Below are positions 5,988 through 6,071 of a stretch of 6,071 nucleotides of DNA, in pieces. This DNA is from Acidobacteriota bacterium. GTDB taxonomy: Bacteria; Acidobacteriota; Terriglobia; Terriglobales; Acidobacteriaceae. Position 1 is the first letter of the stretch; each line of letters starts with the position of its first letter. The notes beneath the pieces are model-generated. The model worked only from the letters and a program-made list of their open reading frames with translations. It made no database searches and was not told the DNA's origin. The position numbers and the translations under genes were made by a program. Location: positions 1-6,071 of the forward strand of contig JAKABE010000218.1 in the NCBI GenBank assembly GCA_021801945.1, given 5' to 3'.

Positions 5988-6016
5988 AATGTATAAGGCC
6001 TATACACCCCTGTCAA
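5988..6016 (-). promoter_or_regulatory. Promoter of the glycoside hydrolase gene
   Basis: On the minus strand a perfect -35 box TTGACA (6016-6011) is followed after 17 bases by TACATT (5993-5988), a 4/6 match to the -10 consensus. TATACA (5995-5990) at 15-bp spacing is an alternative. Transcription would begin near 5981, only about 3 nt before the ATG at 5978, which suggests a leaderless or nearly leaderless mRNA and fits the missing ribosome site. Confidence 0.5.
5990..6006. promoter_or_regulatory. Operator-like dyad TGTATA-N5-TATACA
   Basis: This is a perfect 6-bp inverted repeat with spacer AGGCC. It fills most of the space between the -35 and -10 boxes of the hydrolase promoter and overlaps the -10. 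That position suits a repressor or a MerR-type regulator. The repeat is seen directly; the regulator is unknown, and no regulator gene lies in the window. Confidence 0.45.
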
Positions 6017-6029
6017 CCAGCTCCTGCGA

Positions 6030-6071
6030 TCAGTGCTTGGGCGGTGGCTGGGGCGTCTTGCTGGAGTCGTT
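6030..6071 (-). CDS. Probable 3' end of an upstream leftward gene
   Basis: The minus strand is open from the window edge for 13 codons (NDSSKTPQPPPKH) and ends in TGA at 6032-6030. A polar, Pro-rich C-terminal tail is plausible for a real protein. The stop lies about 50 bp before the hydrolase start, a normal spacing. Nothing about the function can be said, and 13 codons could be open by chance. Confidence 0.35.
   Translation of the reverse strand, partial: NDSSKTPQPPPKH

Noticed and set aside
4386..5996. Rightward 536-codon open frame, slightly longer than the hydrolase on the other strand
   Set aside because: Length alone misleads in GC-rich DNA. The minus strand shows a twin-arginine signal, three matching domains and both catalytic glutamates, while this frame shows no domain.

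Overview
The window is about 6.1 kb of GC-rich, gene-dense bacterial chromosome. It holds four complete and well-supported genes, plus one or two genes cut by the edges. The gene mix is a tandem universal stress protein, comF followed closely by an HNH nuclease, an exported PPC/DUF296 protein, and a Tat-exported DUF5060/DUF4038 glycoside hydrolase. Together with the high GC content, this suggests a soil Acidobacteriota (Terriglobia-like) genome. That placement is inference from gene content, not from a phylogenetic marker. No RNA gene, CRISPR array, insertion sequence, integrase, phage gene or attachment site is visible.

Left part (1-612). The first 153 bases are the start of a leftward radical SAM gene cut by the window edge. 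Its CxxxCxxC iron-sulfur motif lies 30 residues from the start. A divergent region of about 460 bp separates it from the rightward tandem UspA gene. That region contains a near-perfect CRP/FNR-type dyad (GTGAT-N4-ATCAC) that could serve both genes. It also holds a GC-rich palindrome and a potential stem-loop leader in front of the stress gene.

Middle part (613-3373). The stress protein gene is followed by a 183-bp gap with a likely promoter. Then come comF (phosphoribosyltransferase-like, competence-associated) and an HNH endonuclease 13 bp downstream, apparently one transcript. The pairing of a DNA-uptake-associated protein with a nuclease is suggestive, but no joint function is proven.

Right part (3374-6071). 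A 310-bp convergent region with several hairpins separates the comF-HNH transcript from two leftward genes. These are a secreted or periplasmic PPC-domain protein (3684-4262) and a large Tat-signal glycoside hydrolase candidate (4443-5978). The hydrolase has a promoter-like sequence that overlaps a dyad and predicts an almost leaderless mRNA. The last 42 bases are probably the 3' end of another leftward gene.

I do not see a clearly new multi-gene system. The points most worth a second look are the CRP/FNR dyad, the comF-HNH pair, the exported PPC protein, and the operator-like promoter of the hydrolase.
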